A stretch of 64,000 bases of DNA from Alicyclobacillus fastidiosus. GTDB taxonomy: Bacteria; Bacillota; Bacilli; Alicyclobacillales; Alicyclobacillaceae. The stretch's first letter is position 1. The number at the start of each line of letters is the position of its first letter. Shown here piece after piece: positions 1-7,258 of this stretch. The notes under the pieces were generated by a model that searched no databases, had not been told where the DNA came from, and saw nothing but the letters and a program-made list of their open reading frames with translations. The DNA lies in contig NZ_CP104067.1 in assembly GCF_026651875.1 (NCBI RefSeq), positions 1,240,001 through 1,304,000 on the forward strand. Reading direction: 5' to 3'. A program made the translations under genes and the position numbers.

Positions 1-2
1 AG

Positions 3-128
3 GTGGATGCACGGTTTGACCAGGTGGATGTACGGTTTGACCAGGTGGATGCACGCCTGGACCAGGTGGACGCTCGCTTCGAGCAGATAGACCGCCGGTT
101 TGACCAAGTGGACGAGCGTTTCGTTCGG
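3..128 (+). repeat. 21-nt in-frame tandem repeat (six visible units)
   Basis: Six direct 21-nt units at 3-23, 24-44, 45-65, 66-86, 87-107 and 108-128 encode the V-D-A-R-F-D-Q heptads of the coiled-coil gene. Units 1 and 2 differ by a single base, while later units have diverged. The array probably continues upstream of the window. Near-identical early units imply recent expansion or contraction by slippage. Confidence 0.8.
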
Positions 129-302
129 CTTGAGGGCAAACTTGATCTGATCTATGAGGAGCTCGGAGCGGTGAAGGAGCAGATCACCGTGATCGAACGG
201 ACCGTGGTGCGGCTCGACAAATGGGCGGACTTCACTGCCGAACAATTGGGCAAGCATGAGAAGGAACTCTACCTGTTAAAAAATCTGAAGTATGACGCGT
301 GA
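3..302 (+). CDS. Coiled-coil heptad-repeat protein, 3' end (5' end outside window)
   Basis: The frame is open from the first bases of the window to a TGA at 300-302, so the true start almost certainly lies upstream. The first ~42 residues are six consecutive seven-residue units of the type V-D-A-R-F-D-Q. The next ~55 residues are charged and leucine-rich with heptad spacing, predicting one long coiled coil. There is no signal peptide, membrane segment or catalytic motif in the visible part. Similar repeat-built coiled coils are common as uncharacterised proteins in Bacillota, and no function can be assigned. The gene is isolated: 470 bases separate it from the next operon. Confidence 0.6.
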   Translation: MDARFDQVDVRFDQVDARLDQVDARFEQIDRRFDQVDERFVRLEGKLDLIYEELGAVKEQITVIERTVVRLDKWADFTAEQLGKHEKELYLLKNLKYDA

Positions 303-776
303 TCGCAGGCACTAGGACATCCTCCACGCCAGTTTTCGACTGAGCGGCCTCCTGGCTATGAAGCGCAACTTGTCGACACGGCTGCTCTATCCCTTTCTTC
401 CATCCCGCTCCGTTCCCACGCAACACGTAGCGAGGCGCATCGCGCGCGATATGTCTTATCCACCGAAACTTCTAAATTCAAAATGTTTCCAATTAACTTC
501 ACTTAACCAGTAACGAACTGTATAAGGTACCATGCACCGCATGTTTCTATCTCCGCCCTTCTATCTACACTGTCGCACTGATAGCCAAGTCCTCATTCGT
601 GTCCATTCATTCCTCGCTCCCATCGGACGACCCAGCATCGAGACAGTATGCAAACAAACGGTATTGACAAACCGCCCACCCGCGTACCATACTATATTCA
701 GAATCCGATTTCAGAAATCGATTTCACAGAAATATAAACGTAGGGCAGTGATTTCTTACAGAGGGGCGTATGACTC
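303..776. other. Intergenic region upstream of the acid-sugar operon
   Basis: No convincing gene is present. The right half holds a TTGACA at 664-669 and a TACTAT at 690-695, but the 20-base spacing is too long for a normal sigma-A promoter. Downstream of these lie the palindromes at 706-733 described separately. The left 350 bases hold nothing recognisable. Confidence 0.4.
706..733. promoter_or_regulatory. Overlapping palindromes, candidate operator of the LacI/DeoR-type regulator
   Basis: GATTTC and GAAATC half-sites alternate. CGATTTC (706-712), a central A and GAAATCG (714-720) form a perfect 15-base palindrome. GAAATCGATTTC (714-725) is a second perfect palindrome sharing a half-site, and a further GAAAT follows at 729-733. 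The array sits about 45 bases upstream of the regulator start, where an autoregulatory operator would be expected. Binding is inferred, not shown. Confidence 0.45.
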
Positions 777-1535
777 GTGGTTAAGGTGAAAGATGTGGCT
801 AAGGCCGCGGGTACGTCGCCCGCAACCGTTTCGCGCGTACTCAATGGCGTTTCTACCGTGAATCCAGAAATTGCGAATCGAGTTAGGCAAGCAATTCAGG
901 ATTTAAATTATCACCCGAATGAAGCGGGGCGAAATTTGCGCCGTAAGACGGACAACCAGCTAGGGCCAGATTTTGAATTGCGAAGTCGCCACAACTGGGA
1001 AGCAAAACAGCGCATTGCGGTGAAGGCAGCTGAATTTATCAAGCCGTCGGATGTGGTGGTGCTGGATTCGGGATCGACGGTCGCTGGTATGGTTCCGTTT
1101 ATCGACGAAGGCACGTTGTTGTACACCAATTCACTCGCGATATTGCAACCGGCGGCTCGGCGAAATTTGCACGTCCATCTGGCACCGGGATTGTATATTC
1201 CGGAAATGGCGGCCGTGTTTGGTGAAGAGACAGAGGCGTACTTTCGAAATCGAAAGGCGACAAAATACTTCCTATCGAGCGCCCGCGTCGATGTCCGAAC
1301 AGGGCTTTGGAACGTCAATCACGTGACCTCAGCCGTGAAGCGGGCGGCCATCGAATGTGCGAACCAAGTGATTTTGATGGTTGACCACGATAAGTTTTGT
1401 GATTCCGGGCTCGCGGGTTACGCCTCTTTAAGTCAGGTCAATGTGCTGATTACAGATTATGTGCCGACGGAATTTCGGGAGCAGGTGATTGCGGCCGGCA
1501 TTGAGCTCATCGAGGTTGGGCAGTCGTCTAGTTAA
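777..1535 (+). CDS. Chimeric transcriptional regulator: LacI-type HTH joined to a DeoR-type sensor domain
   Basis: Residues ~1-60 are a LacI-family headpiece (VKDVAKAAGTSPATVSRVLNG followed by the NYHPN hinge-helix region). From about residue 70 the protein is not a periplasmic-binding-protein fold but a DeoR C-terminal sensor. Its marks are DSGST near residue 98, the YTNSLAI segment, FLSSARVD, and an ending LITDYVPTEFREQVIAAGIE. That domain binds phosphorylated sugars in DeoR proteins. The length (252 aa) fits DeoR rather than LacI (~330). GTG at 777 is the start, with GAGGGGCG upstream. It is the first gene of an operon, five bases before the kinase-dehydrogenase ribosome binding site, and probably autoregulates through 706-733. 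Function is inferred. Confidence 0.8.
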   Translation: MVKVKDVAKAAGTSPATVSRVLNGVSTVNPEIANRVRQAIQDLNYHPNEAGRNLRRKTDNQLGPDFELRSRHNWEAKQRIAVKAAEFIKPSDVVVLDSGSTVAGMVPFIDEGTLLYTNSLAILQPAARRNLHVHLAPGLYIPEMAAVFGEETEAYFRNRKATKYFLSSARVDVRTGLWNVNHVTSAVKRAAIECANQVILMVDHDKFCDSGLAGYASLSQVNVLITDYVPTEFREQVIAAGIELIEVGQSSS

Positions 1536-1549
1536 AGGAGGTGGGTGCG

Positions 1550-3898
1550 ATGAAAGAACGTGGTACGCCAACGTTTATCTTGTCAGATGATCTAACAGGT
1601 GCCGCGGATGCAGCCAATTACTTTCGGACGACCGAACGACGTGTCAGAGTCAGCTTTGCGACGCCGAAACCGTGGGATTTTGGCGTTCTTTACGACACCG
1701 TCCAGGTGTTTGACGCCGAGACGAGGCATTTGTCGGCCAAGAACTCGTTTTCCAGGGTGTTCAATGCGTGCGCTCAAATTGGGCGGGCTCATGCCGATGC
1801 TCGGGTCTACAAGAAGGTGGACTCCACCTTGCGCGGCAACATCGGGGCTGAAATCGAGGCCGGCTTGCGCGGCCTCTCGCGGACTATCGCCGTCTTGGCA
1901 CCCGCGTTTCCTGGCGGTGGGCGGACGGTGAAAGACGGAAAGCTATATGTGAACGGGGTTCCAGTGAACCAAACGGCTTTTCGCAATGATCCACATCATC
2001 CTATCCGAAGTGCGGACGTGGCGGAACAAGTTCGTGCCACGTGCGACCTGCCAATTGAGCACTTGGGACTACAAACCATCCGATCCGGCGCGGCAGCTAT
2101 CGACAGATGGCTTCAATCCATTGGGGATGCGCCCGTGGTGATCGTCTGCGACGCAGAACGCGACGAAGATCTAATGGAATTGACACGAGTCGTTGCCGAC
2201 AGGCCCGACTGTTTACCCTGTGGTTCCGCAGGGCTCGCCAGGTCCTTGGCCTCAGTGTGGACGCAATCGGAAGGCGTGCAGGGCGGCGGGGTTCACTACC
2301 CGCCTCGTGCGTTCAGACAGTTGTACGTGATTGGCAGTGCCAATCGTCTAGCGAGAGAACAACTGGAAAAGCTCCAGCAGCACGTGGACGTTCATCACGT
2401 GGAGTTGTCTTCGAGTCGAATTGTCGACGACGCTGCGGCCGTCGATGAGGTCGCCGACGCCATTCGCAAGGTGATTGAGCGGGATGCAGAACGAACGGTG
2501 CTGACTTTATCTGAGGAGCGAGTCGCTACAGCCGCCGATCGGACCCGCCTGGTCGATTCGCTGGCTGGGGTTGCGAAAGCTTGGGTCGACTGCACGAAGA
2601 GCTCTGTGAACCAAACTGCTGATCAAGATATTGCGATTTTTGCCACGGGTGGTGACACCGCATTGGCATGTTGTGAGGCCTTGGGGCAGACACAGATTTG
2701 GACAGAAGGCGAGTTACTGCCCGGTGTTCCTTGGAGTTACGTCGGCGAACCGAACGGAGGTTTGACGTTGGTGTCGAAGGCGGGAGGATTTGGGGACGAA
2801 CACACGCTTTGCCGTGTGGCGGCCATGTTGAGTCAGACAAGCACAAGACAATCTGGAGATGAAATGAAGATGAAAAAGACGCGTATTGCAGTCACGATGG
2901 GTGACCCAGCTGGTATAGGACCCGAAATTACGTTGATGGGATTACAGGATCCGTCGATTGCGAGCGAAGTCGAAGCGGTGGTCGTCGGCGATACAAAGCG
3001 GCTGGAAGCGGCGGCGGCGGCACTGAAGGCGACAGGGCGGTTGACGGAAGGTCAGGTGAACCTGCGCACCATCTCCGACATATCCGAAGCGAAGTACGAG
3101 CAGGGCACGATTGACGTATTGGACTTGGCCAACGTACCGAGTGATCTGCCGTGGGGACAAGTTTCCGTCGAAGCTGGTAACGCAGCGTTCGAGTATGTGA
3201 AAAAGTCGGTTGAACTCGCGGTCGCAAAACAGGTCGACGCGATTTGCACGGCGCCCATCAACAAGGAAGCGTGGAAGCTCGCGAACGTGCCGTATCCCGG
3301 TCATACGGAGGCGTTGGCGGCGCTGTCGGGATCGGACAAGTCAGCCATGATGCTCGTCAACCACGGGCTGCGCGTCGTCCACGTGACGACGCACGTCAGC
3401 CTCAAAGACGCCATTGCAATGGCGACGACGGAGCGGGTCTTCGAGCGGATCAAGCTGACTGTCGACTCTCTCGAACAGTTTGGTGTCAAGAATCCGCGCA
3501 TCGCGGTCGCGGGTCTCAACCCACACGCTGGGGAAGGCGGTTTGTTTGGCCAAGAAGACATCGAGCAAATCCGCCCTGCCATCGAGTTGGCGAAACAGTC
3601 CGGCATGGATGTCAGTGGCCCGTGGCCGCCAGATTCCATCTACTCTCGAGCAGCGACGGGCGAGTTCGACGCGGTCATCGCGATGTACCATGATCAGGGG
3701 CACATCGCCATCAAGATGCTGGGCTTTGATACCGGCATCAACGTGACACTCGGTTTGCCGATTCTCCGTACCTCTGTCGATCACGGCACCGCTTTCGACA
3801 TCGCAGGCAAAGGCATCGCCCGCGAACAAAGTATGGTCCAGTCACTGCAAGTGGCCATCGACTTCCTACAAGGTAAAGCTTCCGGGGACGCACAGTGA
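1550..3898 (+). CDS. Bifunctional four-carbon acid sugar kinase (DUF1537/OtnK-like) fused to PdxA2-type dehydrogenase
   Basis: Residues ~1-430 are a DUF1537 (OtnK/DtnK) kinase: SDDLTGAADA at the N-terminus and a glycine-rich C-terminal nucleotide-binding half (FATGGDTA). Residues ~440-782 are a complete PdxA/PdxA2 domain: TMGDPAGIGPEIT, GLNPHAGEGG, YHDQGH and DHGTAFDIAGKG. In known pathways the kinase makes D-threonate or D-erythronate 4-phosphate. PdxA2 then oxidises it, and decarboxylation gives dihydroxyacetone phosphate. I start at ATG 1550, preceded by AAAGGAGGTG; an in-frame GTG at 1541 lies inside that Shine-Dalgarno. A GGAG at 2855-2858 precedes in-frame ATGs at 2864 and 2870 exactly at the domain junction, so free PdxA2 may also be made. 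Substrate is uncertain among C4 sugar acids. Confidence 0.85.
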   Translation: MKERGTPTFILSDDLTGAADAANYFRTTERRVRVSFATPKPWDFGVLYDTVQVFDAETRHLSAKNSFSRVFNACAQIGRAHADARVYKKVDSTLRGNIGAEIEAGLRGLSRTIAVLAPAFPGGGRTVKDGKLYVNGVPVNQTAFRNDPHHPIRSADVAEQVRATCDLPIEHLGLQTIRSGAAAIDRWLQSIGDAPVVIVCDAERDEDLMELTRVVADRPDCLPCGSAGLARSLASVWTQSEGVQGGGVHYPPRAFRQLYVIGSANRLAREQLEKLQQHVDVHHVELSSSRIVDDAAAVDEVADAIRKVIERDAERTVLTLSEERVATAADRTRLVDSLAGVAKAWVDCTKSSVNQTADQDIAIFATGGDTALACCEALGQTQIWTEGELLPGVPWSYVGEPNGGLTLVSKAGGFGDEHTLCRVAAMLSQTSTRQSGDEMKMKKTRIAVTMGDPAGIGPEITLMGLQDPSIASEVEAVVVGDTKRLEAAAAALKATGRLTEGQVNLRTISDISEAKYEQGTIDVLDLANVPSDLPWGQVSVEAGNAAFEYVKKSVELAVAKQVDAICTAPINKEAWKLANVPYPGHTEALAALSGSDKSAMMLVNHGLRVVHVTTHVSLKDAIAMATTERVFERIKLTVDSLEQFGVKNPRIAVAGLNPHAGEGGLFGQEDIEQIRPAIELAKQSGMDVSGPWPPDSIYSRAATGEFDAVIAMYHDQGHIAIKMLGFDTGINVTLGLPILRTSVDHGTAFDIAGKGIAREQSMVQSLQVAIDFLQGKASGDAQ

Positions 3899-3954
3899 TG
3901 TGCGTTTTCCCCCGGGCCTAAAGAAAGCGTAAACACGCGGCTGGAGGAATTATC

Positions 3955-4944
3955 ATGAAAATAAAAGCAATGGTAGACAAAGTTCCAGGCGGTATGATGA
4001 TCTTTCCACTCCTCATCGGCGCGGCCATTCGCACGATTTGGCCTGGTTTGCCCGACGACACCGTGTTTAAGAGTTCGTTCACCGGTGGCCTGCTCACAGG
4101 CGCGACAGCGATTCTGGCAGCGTTCTATATTTGTTTGGGATCGACTATCGAGTTCCGCGCTGCAGGGTATGTGCTGAAAAAAGGTGTGTCTCTTTGGCTT
4201 AGTAAGATTGTAACCGCTGCCATCATCGGCTTTCTGATTAAGTTTCTTGCGCACGACCAGAATCACCTTGTGTTAGGCCTTTCTGCGTTGGCCATTGTCG
4301 CGGCTTTCTCCGACTCAAACGGCGGCTTGTACATGGCGCTGATGGGCCAACTCGGGAAGCGTCAGGAAGACGTCGCAGCCTACTCTATCATGTCTCTTGA
4401 ATCCGGTCCGTTTTTCACGATGCTCATCCTGGGTGTCGCAGGACTCGCGGCGTTCCCGCTGCGTGCTTTCATCTTTGCGCTCTTGCCGCTCATCATCGGG
4501 ATGGTGTTAGGAAATCTGGACAGTGGCATGCGAGACTTCCTCAGCAAAGGGAAGGATGTACTGATTCCGCTGTTCGCAATTGGGTTGGGCTTTGGGATCA
4601 ACCTCATGGATGTCTTCAAGGCGGGTGCCGCCGGTATTGTGTTAGGGCTGGCCGTCGTCGTGGTGACCGGTATCGTGTTGTACCTCGTCGACCGCTTGGT
4701 TGGTGGCACGGGCGTCGCGGGCGTGGCAGCCGCGTCCACGGCGGGTAACGCCGCCGCCGTGCCGATGGCTGTAGCCGCTGTGTATACCGGTTATCAATCG
4801 GTGGCAGGTACCGCGACGGTTCAAGTGGCGGCCGCCGTCATTGTGACGTCCATTCTCGTCCCTATCATAACCGCCTTCTTTGCGAAAAATGCTGGGGGCA
4901 AACGCCTGCACACAGCAGCAACAGCAAAAGATCTACACAACTAA
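3955..4944 (+). CDS. KdgT-family acid-sugar permease (2-keto-3-deoxygluconate permease type)
   Basis: This 329-aa protein is almost entirely hydrophobic, with about ten membrane helices. It has the KdgT-family opening KVPGGMMIFPLLIGAAI, the FSDSNGGLYMAL segment and the ASTAGNAAAVPMAV motif near residue 265. KdgT proteins are proton-driven importers of keto-deoxy or other sugar acids. It follows the kinase-dehydrogenase by 56 bases with its own GGAGGAATT ribosome binding site and is followed by a strong terminator, so it ends the operon. The context suggests import of a four-carbon sugar acid rather than ketodeoxygluconate, because no KDG kinase or aldolase is adjacent. Confidence 0.85.
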   Translation: MKIKAMVDKVPGGMMIFPLLIGAAIRTIWPGLPDDTVFKSSFTGGLLTGATAILAAFYICLGSTIEFRAAGYVLKKGVSLWLSKIVTAAIIGFLIKFLAHDQNHLVLGLSALAIVAAFSDSNGGLYMALMGQLGKRQEDVAAYSIMSLESGPFFTMLILGVAGLAAFPLRAFIFALLPLIIGMVLGNLDSGMRDFLSKGKDVLIPLFAIGLGFGINLMDVFKAGAAGIVLGLAVVVVTGIVLYLVDRLVGGTGVAGVAAASTAGNAAAVPMAVAAVYTGYQSVAGTATVQVAAAVIVTSILVPIITAFFAKNAGGKRLHTAATAKDLHN

Positions 4945-4973
4945 AGAACGAGCCGTCCTCTGACGTTCACAGT

Positions 4974-5022
4974 GGATCCCTTCTAGTAGCTTACCTGCTG
5001 CTGGAAGGGGTCTCTTTTTTTC
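4974..5022 (+). terminator. Rho-independent terminator of the acid-sugar operon
   Basis: GATCCCTTC (4975-4983) pairs with GAAGGGGTC (5004-5012), including one G-U pair, around an AGC/GCT inner pair. The run TCTTTTTTT follows immediately. It sits 30 bases after the permease stop codon. Confidence 0.9.
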
Positions 5023-5102
5023 CATTCGAGAACCGAACTCTTTGGTGGAATCAGCGTCCTCTTTTCAGAATACTGATTGGCGTCTGCAAGATTTTGTATG
5101 AG

Positions 5103-5153
5103 CGCGCAAAATGGGGGGACGGGTGAGACGCCACCGCCGCCCCATTTTGCGCG
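5103..5153. repeat. Perfect 14-bp inverted repeat with 23-nt G/C-rich loop
   Basis: CGCGCAAAATGGGG (5103-5116) is exactly complementary to CCCCATTTTGCGCG (5140-5153). The loop contains GGTG and CACC, which can pair further. There is no T-run on either strand, so it is not a standard intrinsic terminator. It could be a REP-like extragenic palindrome or a MITE-like remnant. I saw no second copy in this window. Confidence 0.75.
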
Positions 5154-5205
5154 TGGGAACAGGTCCCCCAAAAACGTATACCGGTCGAATCTTGTAAAGG
5201 GAATA

Positions 5206-5367
5206 TCAGCATATTTCCCTCATATCCTTATCCATGTGCTGTCGAAAGCTTGGTTCAACTATGCGATATCCGCGTGCTAGCCACTTTTCGCAAACAGCCA
5301 GAGCTTGTCTGATAGCGCGGTCATAGGGCGGGGGTGAATCCATCAGGATGCGGTAACCGGAACTCAC
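5206..5367 (-). CDS. Possible small protein or gene remnant (53 aa), unrecognised
   Basis: A minus-strand frame opens with GTG at 5367 and ends with TGA at 5206. The composition looks protein-like (SSGYRILMDSPPPYDRAIRQ near the start, then aromatic and charged residues), unlike random frames nearby. There is no Shine-Dalgarno before the GTG and a stop lies 15 bases upstream of it. I do not recognise a family. It may be the remnant of a longer gene. Confidence 0.2.
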   Translation of the reverse strand: MSSGYRILMDSPPPYDRAIRQALAVCEKWLARGYRIVEPSFRQHMDKDMREIC

Positions 5368-5484
5368 ATCGTCGTCGCGTTTCTACTTGGAATCGCGAAA
5401 CTAAGGGATCGTTGACGCCTTGAGGGGGGATCGCGCTAATCGGGGAGCAAACAGAGGCACGCGAGAAACAGACCTCCGTACTGG

Positions 5485-6354
5485 ATGGTCATCCCGGCTG
5501 TCGCGTTGTTGGTTTTGATTGTGGTGGCGCCGTTTCTCGTGAGTATCTACACCAGTTTTACAAAGCTAGATCAGTACACCATCGCCAATTGGACGCACGC
5601 CCCTTTCGTAGGCTTGAAGAACTATGTCAGTGCCTTTCGACAGGGAAACGCGATTGGCGCGTCGGCCCTTCTAAGTTTGTGGGTGAGTGTCGCTTTCTCC
5701 GTCCTCACCACCCTCTGTATCACGCCAATCGGAATCGTGGCCGCGCTCTTGGTGAATAAGCCTTTTCGAGGACGCGCACTGGTGCGCGCACTGTTTCTGT
5801 TGCCCTATGTGATGCCGATATTTGTCAACGCCATCACCTGGAGATTGCTCTTTATGAACGGTTGGGGCTTAATTGATAGAGTGTTAGCGGCACTCCACCT
5901 AGCCAGTAGAAACACGTATTGGTTAATTGGCCCTCACAGTTTTTGGGCCATGGTCATCGCCGATGTGTGGTCATCTTGGCCGTTTATTTACCTGATGGTA
6001 CTGGCCGGGCTTCAGGGGATACCGGGAGATCTGTACGAGTCGGCCCACATGGATGGCGCATCGCCCACTCGGAGTTTCTTCTCCATCACGTTGCCGATGT
6101 TACGCCCAATCTTAGGGCTCGCGTTGTTGCTCTCGACGCTCAATCACTTTAACAACTTCACCCTGCCGTTTATCATGTTCGGCACGCCGCCGTCGCCGCA
6201 AGCGGACGTCCTTCCACTCAACGTCTACGTCACGTCATTTCAAACGTTTAACTTTGGATTAGGCGCGGCCATGTCGTTGATCACACTCGTCCTCATGCTC
6301 ATTCCGGCATTCTTTTATATTCGCATGCTGCGGCTCGGGGAGGACGTGTCATGA
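5485..6354 (+). CDS. ABC sugar transporter permease, MalF/UgpA type
   Basis: The protein has six predicted membrane helices and the binding-protein-dependent permease loop ESAHMDGASPTRSFFSITLP, containing the EAA motif that contacts the ATPase. It is 289 aa, close to the usual 290-310. ATG 5485 lacks a Shine-Dalgarno. The frame is open for another 48 bases upstream (decoding to R-P-P-Y-W before the M, as in full-length homologues) but has no normal start there, so the N-terminus is slightly damaged or uses an unusual codon. It overlaps the second permease by four bases. No ATPase or solute-binding protein is encoded beside it; a shared MsmX-type ATPase is usual in Bacillota. Confidence 0.85.
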   Translation: MVIPAVALLVLIVVAPFLVSIYTSFTKLDQYTIANWTHAPFVGLKNYVSAFRQGNAIGASALLSLWVSVAFSVLTTLCITPIGIVAALLVNKPFRGRALVRALFLLPYVMPIFVNAITWRLLFMNGWGLIDRVLAALHLASRNTYWLIGPHSFWAMVIADVWSSWPFIYLMVLAGLQGIPGDLYESAHMDGASPTRSFFSITLPMLRPILGLALLLSTLNHFNNFTLPFIMFGTPPSPQADVLPLNVYVTSFQTFNFGLGAAMSLITLVLMLIPAFFYIRMLRLGEDVS

Positions 6355-7217
6355 GCGATAGTTTAGCGAGGCAGCGGTCGTATTGGAACAAAGTACGCTT
6401 TGTCGGCATTGTCATTTTTGCCATCGCGATTCTCCTGCCACTCGCCTACGTGGTCTTGGTTTCGCTTACGCCGGACACAGAAGTGAGTGGGGGGACAATT
6501 TTGCCGACGCATATCGCATGGAACAATTATGCGATGATGTGGAATACGGTTCATCTGGCGAGGGATATCGTCAACAGTGTGATCATCGCGGGGCTGACCG
6601 GGCTGTGTTCCACCGTCGTGGCGCTCGGTGCGGCTTACGTCGTATCGCGGTTTCGCTTCAAGGGCCGCAAGCCCTTCATGTTTTCCCTCATCAGCATGCA
6701 GACCATCCCTCAAGTCATGATATTGCTGCCGTTGTTCGTGATCATCGTGATCATTCAAAATGTCCTGAACGTGCACCTTGTCGGCCAGTATTACACCATT
6801 ATCATCACCTACATGACTTTCGCGTTGCCTTTCGCTTGCTGGTTGTTGCTATCATATATGGTGAACATCCCTGTCGAACTGGAGGAAGCTGCGCAAATGG
6901 ATGGCTGTACGCGCTCGAAAGTCGTCTACCACGTGGTTCTCCCGCTCATCTTGCCAGGGCTCGTCGTCACCTTCGTCTTTTCGTTTTTGCTGGGGTGGTC
7001 CGACGTGTTGTTTGCCAGCGTCTTAACGACGCCTGCCACGCAAACGGTAGCTGTTGGTCTGCAGGCGTACATGTCGAGTAGTGATGCAGGAGGTGCCGTC
7101 TACTGGGGCCAATTGATGGCGGCCAGCCTGACCAGCGGAATCCCGATTGTCGTCATCTTCCTATTCTTTCAAAAGTACATCATTGGTGGATTGGCAAATG
7201 GGGCCGTAAAAGGTTGA
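6351..7217 (+). CDS. ABC sugar transporter permease, MalG type
   Basis: This 288-aa inner-membrane protein has six helices and the MalG-type EAA loop ELEEAAQMDGCTRSKVVYHV near residue 180. The start ATG overlaps the preceding stop (ATGA), so translation is coupled to the MalF-type partner and the two should form a heterodimeric channel. The C-terminal FQKYIIGGLANGAVKG is typical of the family. The substrate cannot be read from the sequence. The downstream isomerase, epimerase and dehydrogenase genes point to a polyol, uronate or keto-sugar. Confidence 0.88.
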   Translation: MSDSLARQRSYWNKVRFVGIVIFAIAILLPLAYVVLVSLTPDTEVSGGTILPTHIAWNNYAMMWNTVHLARDIVNSVIIAGLTGLCSTVVALGAAYVVSRFRFKGRKPFMFSLISMQTIPQVMILLPLFVIIVIIQNVLNVHLVGQYYTIIITYMTFALPFACWLLLSYMVNIPVELEEAAQMDGCTRSKVVYHVVLPLILPGLVVTFVFSFLLGWSDVLFASVLTTPATQTVAVGLQAYMSSSDAGGAVYWGQLMAASLTSGIPIVVIFLFFQKYIIGGLANGAVKG

Positions 7218-7258
7218 CCGACTACTGTACAGACGTACAGCAAAAGGGAGTGTACTGA

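Larger units (their letters stand above)
5023..5484. other. Intergenic region between the acid-sugar and ABC-permease operons
   Basis: This interval sits where the solute-binding lipoprotein of the following ABC system would be expected, but no such gene is present. It contains the long inverted repeat at 5103-5153 and a doubtful minus-strand reading frame at 5206-5367. GAGGGGGG at 5424-5430 resembles a ribosome binding site but has no in-frame ATG, GTG or TTG behind it. Confidence 0.5.

Noticed and set aside
3-128. Short regular repeats that might be a CRISPR array
   Set aside because: The 21-nt units are contiguous with no spacers, multiples of three, and encode coiled-coil heptads.
664-695. 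TTGACA...TACTAT as promoter of the first operon
   Set aside because: The spacer is 20 bases, too long for a normal sigma-A promoter; kept only as a comment.
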